Positions 26,440 to 38,720 of a stretch of DNA of 64,000 bases are shown here, one piece after another. The position numbers were made by a program, and so were the translations under genes. Positions within the stretch are counted from its first letter, which is position 1; each line of letters opens with the position of its first letter. This DNA is from Chaetorhynchus papuensis (taxonomy: Eukaryota; Chordata; Aves; Passeriformes; Rhipiduridae), in the NCBI GenBank assembly GCA_013396525.1, contig VWYX01000654.1:170987-234986 (forward strand), read 5' to 3'. The notes under the pieces were generated by a model. That model saw only the letters and a program-made list of their open reading frames with translations. It ran no database searches and was not told the DNA's origin.

Positions 26440-26760
26440 GTTGAGCTGCCCGTGTTCTGTGAGTAATTATACCATTTGCTTTATGTCTTGCTTTTCTAAT
26501 GACTAATGCAAAAATATATGTACAAGCAAATGGAAGCGTATTACTGAGTGATTAACAATGGACAATTAGGATTAATTAAGGCAATTATTTTAATAAATAA
26601 GAATTAGTAAAATATATCCATAAACAAAGCCGTGGCACATATTTAGCAGGGCTGATGCAGGCGAAAGAAGCAGAATTGTGACAACTGGGAGCAGAGGCAA
26701 GGAGGAGACAGAGATGATTAAAGAGAAATAGTTGTGTACATAAAAGATGTAATTAGGCAC
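26440..26760. promoter_or_regulatory. Candidate conserved non-coding element (homeodomain/SOX)
   Basis: Strongly AT-rich, non-repetitive block with TAATTA at 26464-26469, a SOX-type ACAATGG at 26555-26561, TTAATTAA at 26572-26579 and further ATTA cores through about 26620. Of the candidates here this is among those most like a developmental enhancer. No alignment was possible, so the call is by texture only. Confidence 0.3.
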
Positions 26761-29447
26761 AAGACAGAGTGTGCATATCCAGACTGCTCTGTCCCTGGCG
26801 AGGAGGGTGTTTCATTTCATCTGTTACCACTAGAAATGGGATTTACACACGGCCATTCCTGTGCCGCTGTGTCCTCAAACCTGCATCTCCTTCACAGTCA
26901 TACAAAGAGGTCAGAAAGGCATAAAACTGTCCTAAGAACCAACAGGAAAATCATTCTCTCCCATCCCTTTTTAGTGCCTCAGTTCTGGAAGTTGCTCATA
27001 GCACCAAGGGGATGATCTGTCCTGGGATTCTGAGCTGCGAGTGAAATTCTAAGTGAATGAGACAAGATTTGCTCTGGCAACACTGAAAGCAAAGAAAATA
27101 CAACATTTCTTTTAACACTTCCGCACCTGTTGATTCTGACCTCCTTTAATATTCGATTTTTTAACTGATTTTGGGTGAGTTGGAGTTTATCTGCTGTACC
27201 ATTTCATACTGCCCCAGATTCCTCAGCTTCCATCACCTCTGAGAAGGACAAAGCCTGGCGTGGCCACGCTGGAGGATGATCCTGCTCCTGTGGCACCACA
27301 AGTGAGAGTTTTCCCCGGGGCTAATCTGCCCAATTAAATGGATATGGTTAATTACTGGTCAGTGTTAACCTTTGGCACAATCAGATCAGCAGAAAGAAGC
27401 CAGTGGAGCTGTAAAATCGAAGCAAACCTCAAGGTCTGATGTGCCAGCCCGGTGCCAGCAGCTTTTCTTCCTACAACAAAGTGCTTCAGCAGCTTGGGGT
27501 CCTTAAATGACAATCAAATGTCACTAAATGGTTGCTAAAATGTTTAATACCCACAGTGGTGGGGAAGGACAATGAAACCCTGAGAGTAGTGCCACAGAAC
27601 AAGGCTATGGCGTCCCCAGCCCTATTCAGCACACAGTGCTCACCCCGGGGTAAAATCCACTCAGTTCCTTTTTGGATGGGATGCTTTAGGGGTATAAAGC
27701 TCTCAGGGCCACAGCAGCAGAGCCCTCCTTGTGCAGCAGAGCCCAGCTGCTGGCTCAGCTCTGCTTTGTTGTTGGGAAGAGCTCTGAGTCCCCCTTGTAA
27801 AGCAGCTCAGGGCCCGTAAATCGAACTGCATTTCTGTGGGTGCTGGAGGCCAGCACAGCCACAGGAGCACACACACAGCTGAGAAACCGAACCCCCAGCA
27901 GAGACTCTCTCAACTCCACGGATTATTCTGTTTGTGTGCTTTGTCTGCTCTTTTTAGCCGTGATTGAACAGCAGGTTTAACACGTGGCTTAAGGACTTTT
28001 CCGAGCTGGTGCCTTCAATTTGTTGTGGTGCAGCTGAGTTTTTGGTGGTTATCAAGATTTTCTCTGGTCTGTAATCAAGAGGCATGGAGGGGAAGGGACT
28101 AAGAAAGACAGAGAGCAGAAGAGTGCATCCAGGTCCAAGCTGGAGGCCTCCAGACATTTCACGAACTGGAAAACTGCACGATTTGAAGGGTAAACGAATG
28201 TGTTACATTGGAGATTAAAATAAATGAAGCCCGCTCCAGTCCGTTCTCAGGGAACAAAAAAAAAGGGCACAAAATCTTTTTTGTTGTTGTTTCTTTAGCA
28301 TGGAACAACATCAAAATGATATTTATCTCCCTTTTGGGAGAGATGGAATGGAAAGCATTTTAATTCATCAATATCTGGGTTGTCTCTTTTCGGAAGCTGC
28401 CTGAGAATCCAGAGAAGATGGGGAGCTCCTAGTTTATAACCACGCTGGCAAATCCAGGGAGTGCAGCTCCCTTCCAGCTCCCAGCCATGGATATTCCCCC
28501 AGAATGATGCACACACGGTGTTGACAGGGCTCTTCTCCTGGCTGCCTCGGGAGCTCAGCCCTTCCAGCCTGCTTTTGAGCATGTTCTGGCCACTTGATTG
28601 AGCCATCATTTTATCACGTGGCTTTTGTAACCTCTCTTGCCTCACTCTCATGCTGCCAATAAATCACAGTTTCCCTCTGCTGTGTGCAGGTTTGGAGGGG
28701 GTTTTGGAGGTTTGAAGGAGAGAAGGGGATCTCCAGGTTTGCTTTTTGGGGTCAGTGCATTGTATTTCACTGTGTAGCAAACCCAGGCCGAGTTTTCAGT
28801 TAAGGTTTTCAGGCAGAGCAGTCCAACAGGCAATTTCCTGTCCTAAGTAGTGTTATAATTAGGGTTGCCACTGGAATGAAACACTCTGTGCCCATAATAT
28901 GGTGTTACACCATGTTAGCATTTAATTGTCACATCTGACAGACTTCCACACCCCCACGTTTGGAGAGGGGAACTTCTCGTGCGCTGCTTTTCACAGCCTG
29001 GCTTTAAATTCTCTGTGTTGTTCCCAATAAATTATTGTTCCCAATAATTATTGTTCCTCAATAAATATTTCCATTCACGTGTGTATCAGTAGAGGACCGG
29101 GGACAGTGGGTAAATCATCACAAACCCTTGTGGTTAATTATCTGTACAAAGGCACACACACATTTATCAGCATCGTGGCTGCAGGAATGGCAAGAGAAAA
29201 TGTTTGGATTTGGTGATCAAGGGAAACCTCTCCAATCCAGCTGTGCCAGCCCAGGAATCCTCCTGAGTTCTGTTCATAAAAGTAAATCAGCTGAAGCTGT
29301 CCACAGACACACACCAGGTTTAGGGGATCTTTGTGTTTCTCTCTGGCAAAAAAAGACACTTTTGACACCAGCGACAGCATCCATGGGCAGTTTATAAACA
29401 CAGCTTTCCATGGCTGGCCTTTAGGCTCGCAGGGGGGACACTGAAAA

Positions 29448-29608
29448 GAATAAAATTAAGAATAAAATTAAGAATGAAATTAAGAATGAAATTAAGAATA
29501 AAATTAAGAATGAAATTAAGAATGAAATTAAGAATGAAATTAAGAATAAAATTAAGAATGAAATTGAGAATAAAATTAAGAATGAAATTGAGAATAAAAT
29601 TAAGAATA
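29448..29608. repeat. 12-bp minisatellite, about 13 units
   Basis: Tandem array of GAATAAAATTAA and its variants GAATGAAATTAA and GAATGAAATTGA. Towards the 3' end the variants alternate as a 24-bp dimer (a GAAATTGA unit followed by an AAAATTAA unit, twice), showing recent expansion of a two-unit block. Because 12 is a multiple of 3 the array reads as an open Lys-Leu-Arg repeat on the plus strand; that is an artefact and not a gene. Confidence 0.97.
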
Positions 29609-30606
29609 GACTGTGAGCTGCAGGCCTGGCTCGTGTGCGTGAGGAGCTGTTTGTGTGTGGATCATTGCTGGTGGCAGGCAGGAGCCTCCCCAGTTCATTA
29701 GGAGCCAACGGAAGTCCTGCAGCCCCAAATTCCTGTCATTTCATCTGGAGAGAGGAGGCCTCTGGCGTGTAACCAGATCTCTGCCCTGCTTTAGGGCTCC
29801 CTGATCTTTGCCTTCAGACTTCTGGCCAGGATTAATTTACATAGGGCTGGAAACAAGCGTGGCACTGGCCGGCGGCTTGAGTTACACGCAGGGAGCACCA
29901 ATAAACTTCCTGGTGCAGCTAATAAAGGAAATTGGGGAGGAAGGAACAGCCTATCAATTATCAATAGGAGAAAAGTCGCAGGGATCGGGCGAATTAAAGC
30001 GTGCAAAGCAAGGAGTCCAAAGTTGGGATTCAAAAGGGGACGCGGAGCTCCCTCTGATTTTGAGCAGAATTCCATTTACAGACTGGCAGCAGAAGAGGAA
30101 AAGAAGGCCAGGGACAGGGAGAGTAACGGCTGGAGACAGCACATTTTGGGCAGAAAGGAAAAAGGGAGGATTTATTCCTAGCTGGGAGAGGGGCAGATGT
30201 GCCACTTCTCAGAAGGTGTGAAAAAAACCACATTTTGGAGGCGATTTTCTTGAGCCATTTGTTTGCATTGTTGTTTTAGCACCGCTCCTATTTTGCTCTG
30301 ATCACTAATAAATTAATTTAATTCATTCCAGTGGGAACAGTACTTCCATATTCACTGATGACTCTGCCCCAGGGAAAGGAACTGGGACATCACGGAAGAA
30401 GATAGAACCCCACTTTTGTGGGGATTTTCCCCCCTCACCACTCTCCAGTTAATGGGGATTTTTCACCAGTGGCTAAATCTTCTCCATTTCCAAGGATCCC
30501 ACCCTGCATCTCAAATACATTAATACTTTCTGCCTTGGGTCTAAGTTTTCTTCCAAATTGGGCTTGTAATCCTTTCTGCAACCTATTTCTGCTTGTTTCC
30601 TTAGAA
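29609..30606. other. Non-coding DNA, nothing recognised
   Basis: Ordinary sequence between two tandem arrays. AT-rich CTAATAAATTAATTTAATT occurs at about 30305-30323. No exon or mobile element seen. Confidence 0.55.
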
Positions 30607-30615
30607 GAGGAGGAG

Positions 30616-30705
<90 letters not shown>
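30607..30705. repeat. Compound trinucleotide microsatellite GAG-TAG-TAA
   Basis: Four GAG units (30607-30618) pass directly into 11 TAG units (30619-30651) and then 18 uninterrupted TAA units (30652-30705). Each step differs from its neighbour by one base, suggesting that successive point changes were each expanded. The long pure TAA run should be length-polymorphic. The minus-strand poly-Tyr reading of the array is an artefact. Confidence 0.98.
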
Positions 30706-30707
<2 letters not shown>

Positions 30708-30887
30708 TGCTGATGGCCAAATTGCTTCTCTTTTCATGTTCAGATTTCACCCCAACCCACAAAAGAGATTAAGAACAAGATCCAGGAGAGTAAAAACAGA
30801 TATTTGGTCCTGCAGCACTCTTCCATGAGGTCATGGATCAGAAAGAAAAAGGTCCAGAAATCCCCAAAATGGGCCACACCCTGACGC

Positions 30888-30913
30888 AGGCCTAACCCTA
30901 AGTTAGGCCTAAC
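30888..30913. repeat. Short double palindrome
   Basis: AGGCCTAA (30888-30895) and TTAGGCCT (30903-30910) are perfect inverted partners around a 7-base spacer, and GTTAGGCCTAAC (30902-30913) is itself a perfect 12-bp palindrome. It could be a dimeric protein-binding site or coincidence. Confidence 0.6.
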
Positions 30914-32003
30914 TCTGAGCTCACTGCTGAGTCTCTTCTTGGCAGATGGGCTGAGCAGAGGGATTTCCTCTGCCAACGAGCTCCTTACAATCTGTGCTTT
31001 TCAGTAGTCGGAGTCAGGATTGGGAAAGTTGTTTATTATTCAACCATCCCTTCCAAAGCAAGGGAAACTCTGTTTATAAGAAGCTTCAAAAGCCTCTGTC
31101 ACAGCTATCAAGGCTCTACACTCTGTGCCTTTGCCAAGTCAAATTAGGTTATTTTACTTGATATTAAGTTTGACAAGCAAAGAGCCTGTGAAAACCAGAA
31201 TCCCAACTGGGCGTGCCTCCCGCAGCTCGCTCCACTTTTGAGGGCTAAAATTCCTCCAGTAGCCCCATTCTCCACTCTCAGATTTCTGTCTGTATTTATC
31301 TTGTCTGGAAATTCCCCTCAACTGCGTCCTAGACATCTTCTAATATTTAGATTCTCCAAGAATGTGACCAACTTTGTTTTGGCAAACCGGTCTCACCGCA
31401 CGGGGATGTCTCTGTGGGCTTTGGTTTCCAGGTACCTCCACAGATGATAAATTTATTATCATGCTAATTTGCAGGTCCACTGAGTGTATCAGACTTGTGG
31501 GCTCCTCCATCCTATGAAAATACCCTTTTGTTGCATCATTTCCTGGTGGGCACTGCGCCAAGTTGATTTGGGTATTAACAGCCGTAGATAATGAGGCAAA
31601 ATATTAATAACACACTGCATTTTTAGAAAGCAGGACAAGCTCTTTGAGGACAGAGGGAACGTGGAAGATTTCACTCCTTACTGCCTTTCACTAATTTGCT
31701 TTGGTGCTGTTGAAAACAGGATCAGGCCTTTGAGACCCACAGCGCTCCAAAATCCACAGAATTATTTAATCAAGTCATCCTTGCACTTTACTGAATAAGG
31801 CTGTGAATGTTGGCCTAAATGCTTCCCAAATCTCTGCCATGGATTTCCCCCCATCATTTTGGGAGCCCAGCTTTGGGACAGCTCCATCGCTGTCTGCTTT
31901 ACCACTCTTGTTCCAGTGTTTGTGCTTCCGATCGGTGTGGTCGCCAAAACTGAAGCAGAACTTAAATCTATTCTTCAACAGATTGAAATATGGATCCACA
32001 TTA
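30914..32003. other. Non-coding DNA, nothing recognised
   Basis: No exon, RNA or repeat recognised between the palindrome and the CR1 fragment. Only short open frames are present. Confidence 0.55.
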
Positions 32004-32093
32004 TCATAGAAACATGGAATAATTGAATTATAGCCTGGGTTGGATGGGATTTTAGAGATCACCTAGATCCAATCCCACTGCCCTGATCCATTC
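32004..32093 (-). mobile_element. CR1 LINE 3'-end fragment (degraded)
   Basis: The sequence follows the reverse complement of the CR1 3' untranslated end: a degenerate ATCATAGAAACATGGAAT-type tail repeat, then GGGTTGGATGGGATTTTAGAGATC and ACCTAGATCCAATCCCACTGCCCT. The resemblance fades after about 32090. It is a short 5'-truncated and diverged copy, so older than the copy at 57113-57570. Assignment rests on knowledge of the family's characteristic 3' end. Confidence 0.75.
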
Positions 32094-32841
32094 CATGAAG
32101 AGAGAATATTTGCCCCTTCTCTGACAATGCCTTGTGCTCCAGGAAGAGTTGTTGGCAGTGGGAAAAGGAGCTCCAAAGGGGCTGGTGTGGCTGCGTGGGA
32201 GGTGTTTTCCTGATCTCTCCATGCCCTTTTCTGGCTGCAGCCCAGCAGAGCCATTCCCACAAGGCTGGGGTGAAGCAGCCTGAGGGATCCTTGACTTTTC
32301 CAAGCCATCAGAGGGTCAGGGATCTCTCTTTGCACTCGGACTCTGTGCTGATAGGAGACACCCCAAAAAAGGGTGATCCAAGAAAATTGCACCAGGCTGG
32401 CACTGAGAGCCCCTATCACATCACAACCCCCCAAATAAGAGCTCTTTCCTTGCCACAGAGGGGGAAATGAAGGAGAAACTCCGCAGGGGAAAACCTGTGC
32501 AAAGTAAGAGCCCAGAGTTTTATAAGGGAGCAGTGGGTCAGGGTGTGTAAATTTGACTGTCACACTCCTGTACAATTTAGGTGCACATAAAAAGTCTGAG
32601 AATGCCACTTTATTGACTCCTCAGTAAATGCAGTGTGCACTCCAGGAGAGGCTCTTGTCTTACATCCTGGGGATAAGGTCACTGCTTTGGGATTCATAAA
32701 TGGGGTCTGGACAGGAAGAGGGGATTACGCTGGCAGTGCGAGAATCCACCACGAGGAATATTTACAAGCTATAAATCCAGCTGTTAATTTCAGGTTATCA
32801 AAACCAATCACTGTCTCTCAGCTCTCAAACAGCATCTCATA

Positions 32842-32885
32842 ATCATCATCATCATCATCATCATCATCACCATCATCATCATCAC
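32842..32885. repeat. ATC trinucleotide microsatellite
   Basis: About 14 ATC units with one interruption (CAC) two-thirds of the way along. Confidence 0.97.
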
Positions 32886-33118
32886 ACCAGTAATCAGCCA
32901 CAGCAGAATGAACCCACAGTGAAGCTGAATTTCTTTAAGTGCATTGTGTTCTTTTCCTTCACTAAACATTGAATCCCAGCCTCAATTAACGAGATATTTC
33001 TTGCTTAGGCAGGAGAGGGGGCAGGAGGGGGAGAGGCCTTCAAGAAATACATGCCCAGCTTTCAGGAAGCAGAAATGTGTTTGTAATTTGCAACAGGAGG
33101 GAAAATAAAAGGCTGAAA

Positions 33119-33360
33119 AGAAAGATTGATTCCAGTTTTCAGACTATTAAATCAATGTCAACTTATCAAATCCTTGTATTTCCTGGAAGGAGAACAAAGG
33201 TAACATAAATGAATATGTTTCCGGATTTGTGATCTGTTTACAGTTATATTGTGCACTTATTAGCAGTGTGTCTATTCAACCGCAATTAGAAAGACTACCA
33301 GTTCTCCTTTGAGCTTCATGTGTAAATTTGTACTCAGAGGAGCGATAAACAAAAATCAAT
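33119..33360. promoter_or_regulatory. Candidate conserved non-coding element (SOX/FOX)
   Basis: AT-rich unique block containing AACAAAGG (33193-33200, SOX or TCF/LEF type), ATAAACA (33345-33351, forkhead type) and ATTAAATCAATG near 33146. It follows a G-rich stretch (33005-33035) and has no repeat content. The regulatory reading is inference. Confidence 0.27.
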
Positions 33361-33799
33361 CTCTACAGGAGCTGTTCAGACAAGCACCCTTCAGACTTTA
33401 CTACCGACAGCTGCACTGAAATACTTCCCCAACCACAGGACAGAAGCTGCCAGCTGTTCTAACCCTGCACACAGAGCTCTGCCTTGCAGCCTGGTCCCAC
33501 AGCAGCGTCTCAGCTCGGAGCCACTTATGTTGCTTTTATACTGAAATGATGTGTGAGGGTGCATTTCTGTCATCTTCAGACCGAGCCACTGCCCATCCAC
33601 CCAGGTGTGAGAGCACAGCCAGGGCCCTACAAGGGACAAAGCCCCATCCCGTTGGCAGGATAGTCCCATATCCCAAATCTGCAGAGCAATGAAGAAGCCA
33701 TTCATAGCACAGAACGTCTGCAGTTTGGGTCTCAGCGTGTTCTGAGTTGTGGCAGAGGTGGAGAGCCTGATCTTTTTTGGCTTCCTTCTCCATCAACCT

Positions 33800-34010
33800 T
33801 GTTTTCTAATTTTGTACTAATCAGCTTTTATTGTCTCAAGTGACAGGATCTTTATGCATCCTTGGGGATAATGATCTACGGTGCTCTCGAGCTGTCATTT
33901 TGATGAGAGATTGACGGGGTTGAATAAACAGGTCAATCCTAACATAAAGATTATCATTGAAAATCAGCTGTCAGAGGCCCCGCTTAATTTATTCTGACCT
34001 CATATCACAG
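33800..34010. promoter_or_regulatory. Candidate conserved non-coding element
   Basis: Unique AT-rich block with TTTATGCATC near 33851, GATAATGATC near 33867, AAGATTATCATTG near 33947 and CTTAATTTATT near 33983. These are homeodomain- and GATA-like cores in a non-repetitive setting. Texture-based call. Confidence 0.25.
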
Positions 34011-35689
34011 AAAGCAACACGAATCCTTCTGGAAATACCAAGATAGCTCTGGCTCAGTTCCAGCACTGACAAAGATATTTTGATCAATGGCTGGGTAGGT
34101 TCCTTTTACAATGAAATTAGGCGTGGTGTGTCCTCGCCGGAGTCCAACAAATCATTGCATGCTGCTTATTCTCCTCCATCCTTCCTCTGTGGAACAGGAT
34201 CCAGCAGACTGGGTTCAGAGTGCAGCAGGGCTGGGAACAGAGATTCCACTGGATTTCACACCAAAATCTTCATTGCTCTTTCTCCCACGGCTCTCTGCTC
34301 CTCATGTTTTGCTTCCCCTGTGATGTTTGACAATAAGGGCTCATAAAACACAAGAGTGAAGTGAAATGACCGTGTCTCTCAAACTGTGCATTTTGAAACC
34401 ATCTTTGGCTTTCTAGAAACTCTGAATCTGTAGGAAAATGGATGCATTTGCCTTTTTTTTTTCAGAACTATTATGATTTTCCTAAGTTTTTTAATTGCTT
34501 ATTAAGGGAAGAGATCAATTAGAGAGGTACAAATTTCCTGAAACACTCTGACCAACCTGATGTCTCCATTCCTCAGAGGACACCAGAAAAATCTCAGGCA
34601 CTACATGAGTGCAACATCATCCAAAGAGATCTTTTCCAGGAGAACTCCACTTGGGCAGCTTTTAAGCTTTTTTTCCCCAGCCCTGTGATGTGATGGGTGT
34701 CTCTTAGGTGCCAAAACCATCAGATTTAAGTGAGGAATCCAATCAGAGAGTGCACATATGTAAAATGCTGTGTCTGGGTGCAGACATCAGCCTCCAAATG
34801 TTTGGGGTGGGTGAATATTTCTGCGGAATAACCTTTTTGTGACAGATTCCTCTGTGACTGCCTCCACTCCCGGGTTTCTCCTGCTTTCCTCTGAAGCAGC
34901 CTGAGTTGCCGTGATAATGAGGGGTTGGATTTTCCATGTACTGGGGTTATTTCTGTGAAATCATGGAGCACCTGCCATGGGAAGTGGGGAGGACAAGTTC
35001 CTCAGCCTGCTGATAAAGGGATTTCTCATGAGGTGATGATGATTCAGGATTCACAAGGATTGCCCTAATTGTGGAGTGATGCCTGCCCGGGTGGTTCCCT
35101 CCACACCATGCCCAGCCAGGGAGATGGGAAAAGACAGTTCCAGCATGGGATTGGTGCCTTTGGCTTCTCCAAATGTGTTCTGAGGAGCTACCACACATTA
35201 GGGCAGCTCCAGTGGTGATGCCTCTGGTTTTTTATCCTTTATCCTGGAACTGCTGGGGTTTCACTGTTACAGGAGGTTCCCGTGACTTGGAGGCTGAAGC
35301 CAACTTTGAGTGTCTGGAAATTAAACCAAACCAGGCACCAGGGTTACAGATCCTTGTCCCTGTGGCTTGGTCCATCCCACCAAACGAGAGATGTGCCAGC
35401 TCCAGCAGCCCCTTCTCCCTGCTGGCTCCAGCAGGGATTGCTCCGGGTGCTTCCCTGGTGGTTACCAAAGCGAGCAAAGCCCAGCGCTGTGTGAAGCCAG
35501 GCAGCCCGTGGGCTCCGAGGGGGAAGGGAAATGAAAGAATATTTAAAATAAACAAATATACATCCCAGGAAAAGCTCTTCCCAAGAATGTGTAGAGAACT
35601 GCCTGCAATCAGTTAATCAGCATAATTGTTTCTAATTAGGTTCCAGAGGCACCTCACAAACAGAGGATGGGGATGGGGTCTGGGGAGTG

Positions 35690-36180
35690 CAAAGAGGAAA
35701 AACCTCGCAGTGCTGTATTAATGACAATCATAACTCTCTGCACAGCCAGGGAGGCTTCTGCTCTAATTAGAACCATTCTTGCTGAAATGGGAGGCGACAT
35801 GATTTGTGAAAAAGACACCCTCAGCATGTAATTTTCTATGTAACAAATCTAGAAAGATGGATGCTCTTTGATCTCGATTCTCCTGTTATTGCTGTTCACA
35901 CTGGGAAGGGCTCTTTAATGAAACAATCTCGAGGTAATTTACCGCCTTTGAAGTCCTGAAATGTGCTGCCAACAAAATTTCTGGTTTAGTGGAGGCTGCT
36001 GCAGCAGTCACTCAGGGTTGCTTAATGGAGCACCAAAACTGGAACATCAAGACATCAAAGGTGAAGGTGCCATGTGATTAATAAACTGAGCTATTCATTT
36101 GTTTCTGCCTCAGAGGCAATCTGACAATTTATTGTCACCGGCTAATTTGCACTTTGTGAGTACTTGCTCTTGCTAGTTGT
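35690..36180. promoter_or_regulatory. Candidate conserved non-coding element (TCF/LEF, homeodomain)
   Basis: Unique block with two TCF/LEF-type cores (CTTTGATC at 35866-35873 and CTTTGAA at 35946-35952), a palindromic GGTAATTTACC at about 35933-35943, CTCTAATTAGAAC near 35761 and TATTAATGACAATC near 35717. The motif density is above that of its flanks by eye. A role in Wnt-responsive control would be speculation. Confidence 0.3.
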
Positions 36181-38399
36181 GCTGCCTATAGAACAAGATA
36201 AGTGATGTTTACACGGAGAGGGGAGGAGAATAGACCCTTTCTAAATCTGGGGAAGAGGAGGGAGAGGAGAGGTGGTTTCCAAAATGACCGTGGAAGCAAC
36301 CCAGACTGTGGAATTTTATAGAGGGGAAGCCGGACCGAGGGGGGACTCGTTCCTGCAGGATTCCCTGCCCTCCCCCTGCTGCCTTTGACCATCTCCTTGT
36401 TTACACGCAGTTGCCAGGAAGCAAATCCCAATTAAAAGTGGATTACAAGGCAATGAAACAGCATTGTTATGAGGGAAGAGTTACACCAACCCATTTCTTT
36501 TTAATTTGCTGCCTAATCCAGGGGGTTCAGTGATACTGGGATAGGGAAGGTGGGTCTTGCAAATCTCTGTGGTGGCAACAAAGTCTGGTTTTTGAGGAGA
36601 GGTCTTTCCTCTTGGAAGTGCCCAAGTAGGAACTCCACCCCAACAGAACTTCCTTGCCTTGAAAAAGCCTGAAGTGAAATGAAACAGCCCAAAAAAAGGA
36701 GAGGAAAAGGTGTTTTCACAAAGAAAGTAAAAGCTTCGTTCAGATAATGAAGGCTGATCACCTTTGTGACCAAGTGAAAACAAAATATTTGTCTAAGAAT
36801 TCCGGGAATGCAATGGGGATGTGGAGTCTGATAATGCTGCCTGCAACAAGGAGGAGATTGGGGGAATCCAAACCATGAAGAGCAGGCAGAAATAGAGCCA
36901 GTACCTCCCAGATTAGATCTGCAGATGAACTCTCCCTGCCTGTTCCTGAGAAATCCCCTTTCCACGGCTCTGCCCCAGCAGGGGAGGGCAGCTGGATGCT
37001 GATCTCCCTCACTGCAGGGCACAGGAGCAAGGGGCATCCTCTGGAGGATGCTCAGCCTCCTCATCCGGCCTTGGATGTCGGAGCTTTCCAAAACCTCGGG
37101 CTACAGGGAGGTCACACACAAGGAATTTTTGTTTGATGGGGGTACACTGGCAAAGGAATTCTATTAAGACACCTTCACAAAATTTATATCCAGCTTCAGG
37201 TTTTCAGCCTTCTCCCAAGAACTGGGAATGGGCAACTCCAAACCCAGTTTTGATGTTTTCAAAATTAAGGCAGAAATCTCAGGTCAGAAGAGCCCAAAGG
37301 CTGAGTCTGATCATGTTGGGCTTTTTCTTTTGGTTGTTCTTGTGGTGGGTTTTGGGGTGGGTTTTTTTAGTGTTTTCTGAGGATTTTATCCTCTCCTGTG
37401 CCACAAGCACAGACTTCTCTACCCTTTCATGGCAGCTTGTCCCACGTGGTGGTTGCAGGGTGGATGGGCTGCACTGTGCTGTGTCCACAGGGATATTGCC
37501 TAAGGCTTGCAGATACCCCACAGCCCCTGAACACAAACCAGAACCCTCCAAAACTTCCACCTTGGGCTGCCCCAGCACCCAGGGATGTCCTGCCACGCCC
37601 AGCAAGGAGCAGCCGGCCAAACTGGTTCCGCTGGCGGGGTGAGGTGGTCTCGAATTCACAGCACAAAGTAAATGTGCCAAACCAGTTCGGGGGAAGATCC
37701 CGGTGTGCCAGGCCAGGATGTCACAACCACCACGCTCTGTGTGGGCACAGCAAATATTTATAGGCAACCTTTTCATGAACTGGCTGCAAACTGGGTTCAC
37801 ACTGGGAGGGTAGGCAGGGCCTTTGGGGTTATTTTTGGGCCTTGCAATGAGGCTGGAGATAGGAGCCTCTTTGAGAGCTCGTTGCCTTCCTGAGCTGGGG
37901 AGAAGGGAGAAGTTGGGAGCTGTGCAAGGACTCAGGAGCAGTAATTAAAAAATCAGCTGGAGGACTGCTATCAAACCTCTGAAAGGTATTGTTTCGTGAG
38001 CTGGTGAAGCTGGAGGCAGTAATTTGGCTCTTTAGGAACCCCTGACCATTAAAATCTAAATTTTGCTGCGCAAAGAATCAGAAAGAACCACAAGCTGCAG
38101 CACAGGAGAAAAGAGTGATTGTAATTTTCTTTTTATTTTTTTTTTTTAAGGGAAAAGAAGTCTCATCTCTTTGCTCTATGGGGGTTAACATGCAGCATCC
38201 TGGCTCCTGTCACTGAGAAGCACGATAAGACTTCAAAGAGTACAGTGCAGGGCAGATACAGGCAGGCAACAGAAACTGGGGCTAATAAGAAGCTTGTAAA
38301 AAAATCCAAAAAAAACCCAAAAAACCCACAAAACAACCCCCCCAACCAGAAAAGAGCCCTTAATGAGATCTTACATGACACAATCATTGTCCATCTTAA

Positions 38400-38720
38400 A
38401 TAACCTCTTTTTATTAGCAGGTTTAGAGGACCCCAGACGGCAGCAAAATATTATCTGAGGTCCATAGCCATGGGCATGGAGCAAGGAAAGTGAATTTGAA
38501 GACCTCGCTACATCTGGAGTTTATCAGCTCTTTTCCTGGCTAGTATTACAGTAAACAATTATCTGTAGATCAGGAGACAGCAGGGACTTTAAAGACCCAA
38601 ATTACAGAGAAAGGGAGAGAGGGAAGGAGAACACGAGAGATAAAAAGGAGCCTATGCATCTTATCGTGCTAATGAAATCAACCTGACAATCACGGCAGGC
38701 TGCGGGGGTATTACAGTGTC
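38400..38720. promoter_or_regulatory. Candidate conserved non-coding element (GATA, homeodomain)
   Basis: Unique block with TTTTATTAGC (near 38410), TTATCAGC (38521), ACAATTATCTGTAG (near 38555), ATGCATCTTATCGTGCTAAT (near 38655) and a purine-rich run at 38607-38646. Several GATA-type and homeodomain-type cores lie close together. It ends about 140 bp before the 226-bp tandem duplication. Texture-based call. Confidence 0.28.

Larger units (their letters stand above)
22442..29447. other. Non-coding DNA, mostly featureless
   Basis: No supported exon, RNA gene or mobile element. It includes a GC-richer part and one AT-rich regulatory candidate, both listed separately. Small local repetition of the phrase TTGTTCCCAATAA occurs near 29019-29060. 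Confidence 0.6.

Noticed and set aside
29474..29701. Lys-Leu-Arg repeat 'protein'
   Set aside because: Translation of a 12-bp minisatellite.
32063..32608. 181-codon minus-strand open frame
   Set aside because: Its last part overlaps a CR1 fragment and the rest shows no domain.
36513..37800. Overlapping open frames of 169-192 codons on both strands
   Set aside because: No recognisable protein family, mutually overlapping, and no splice-site support.
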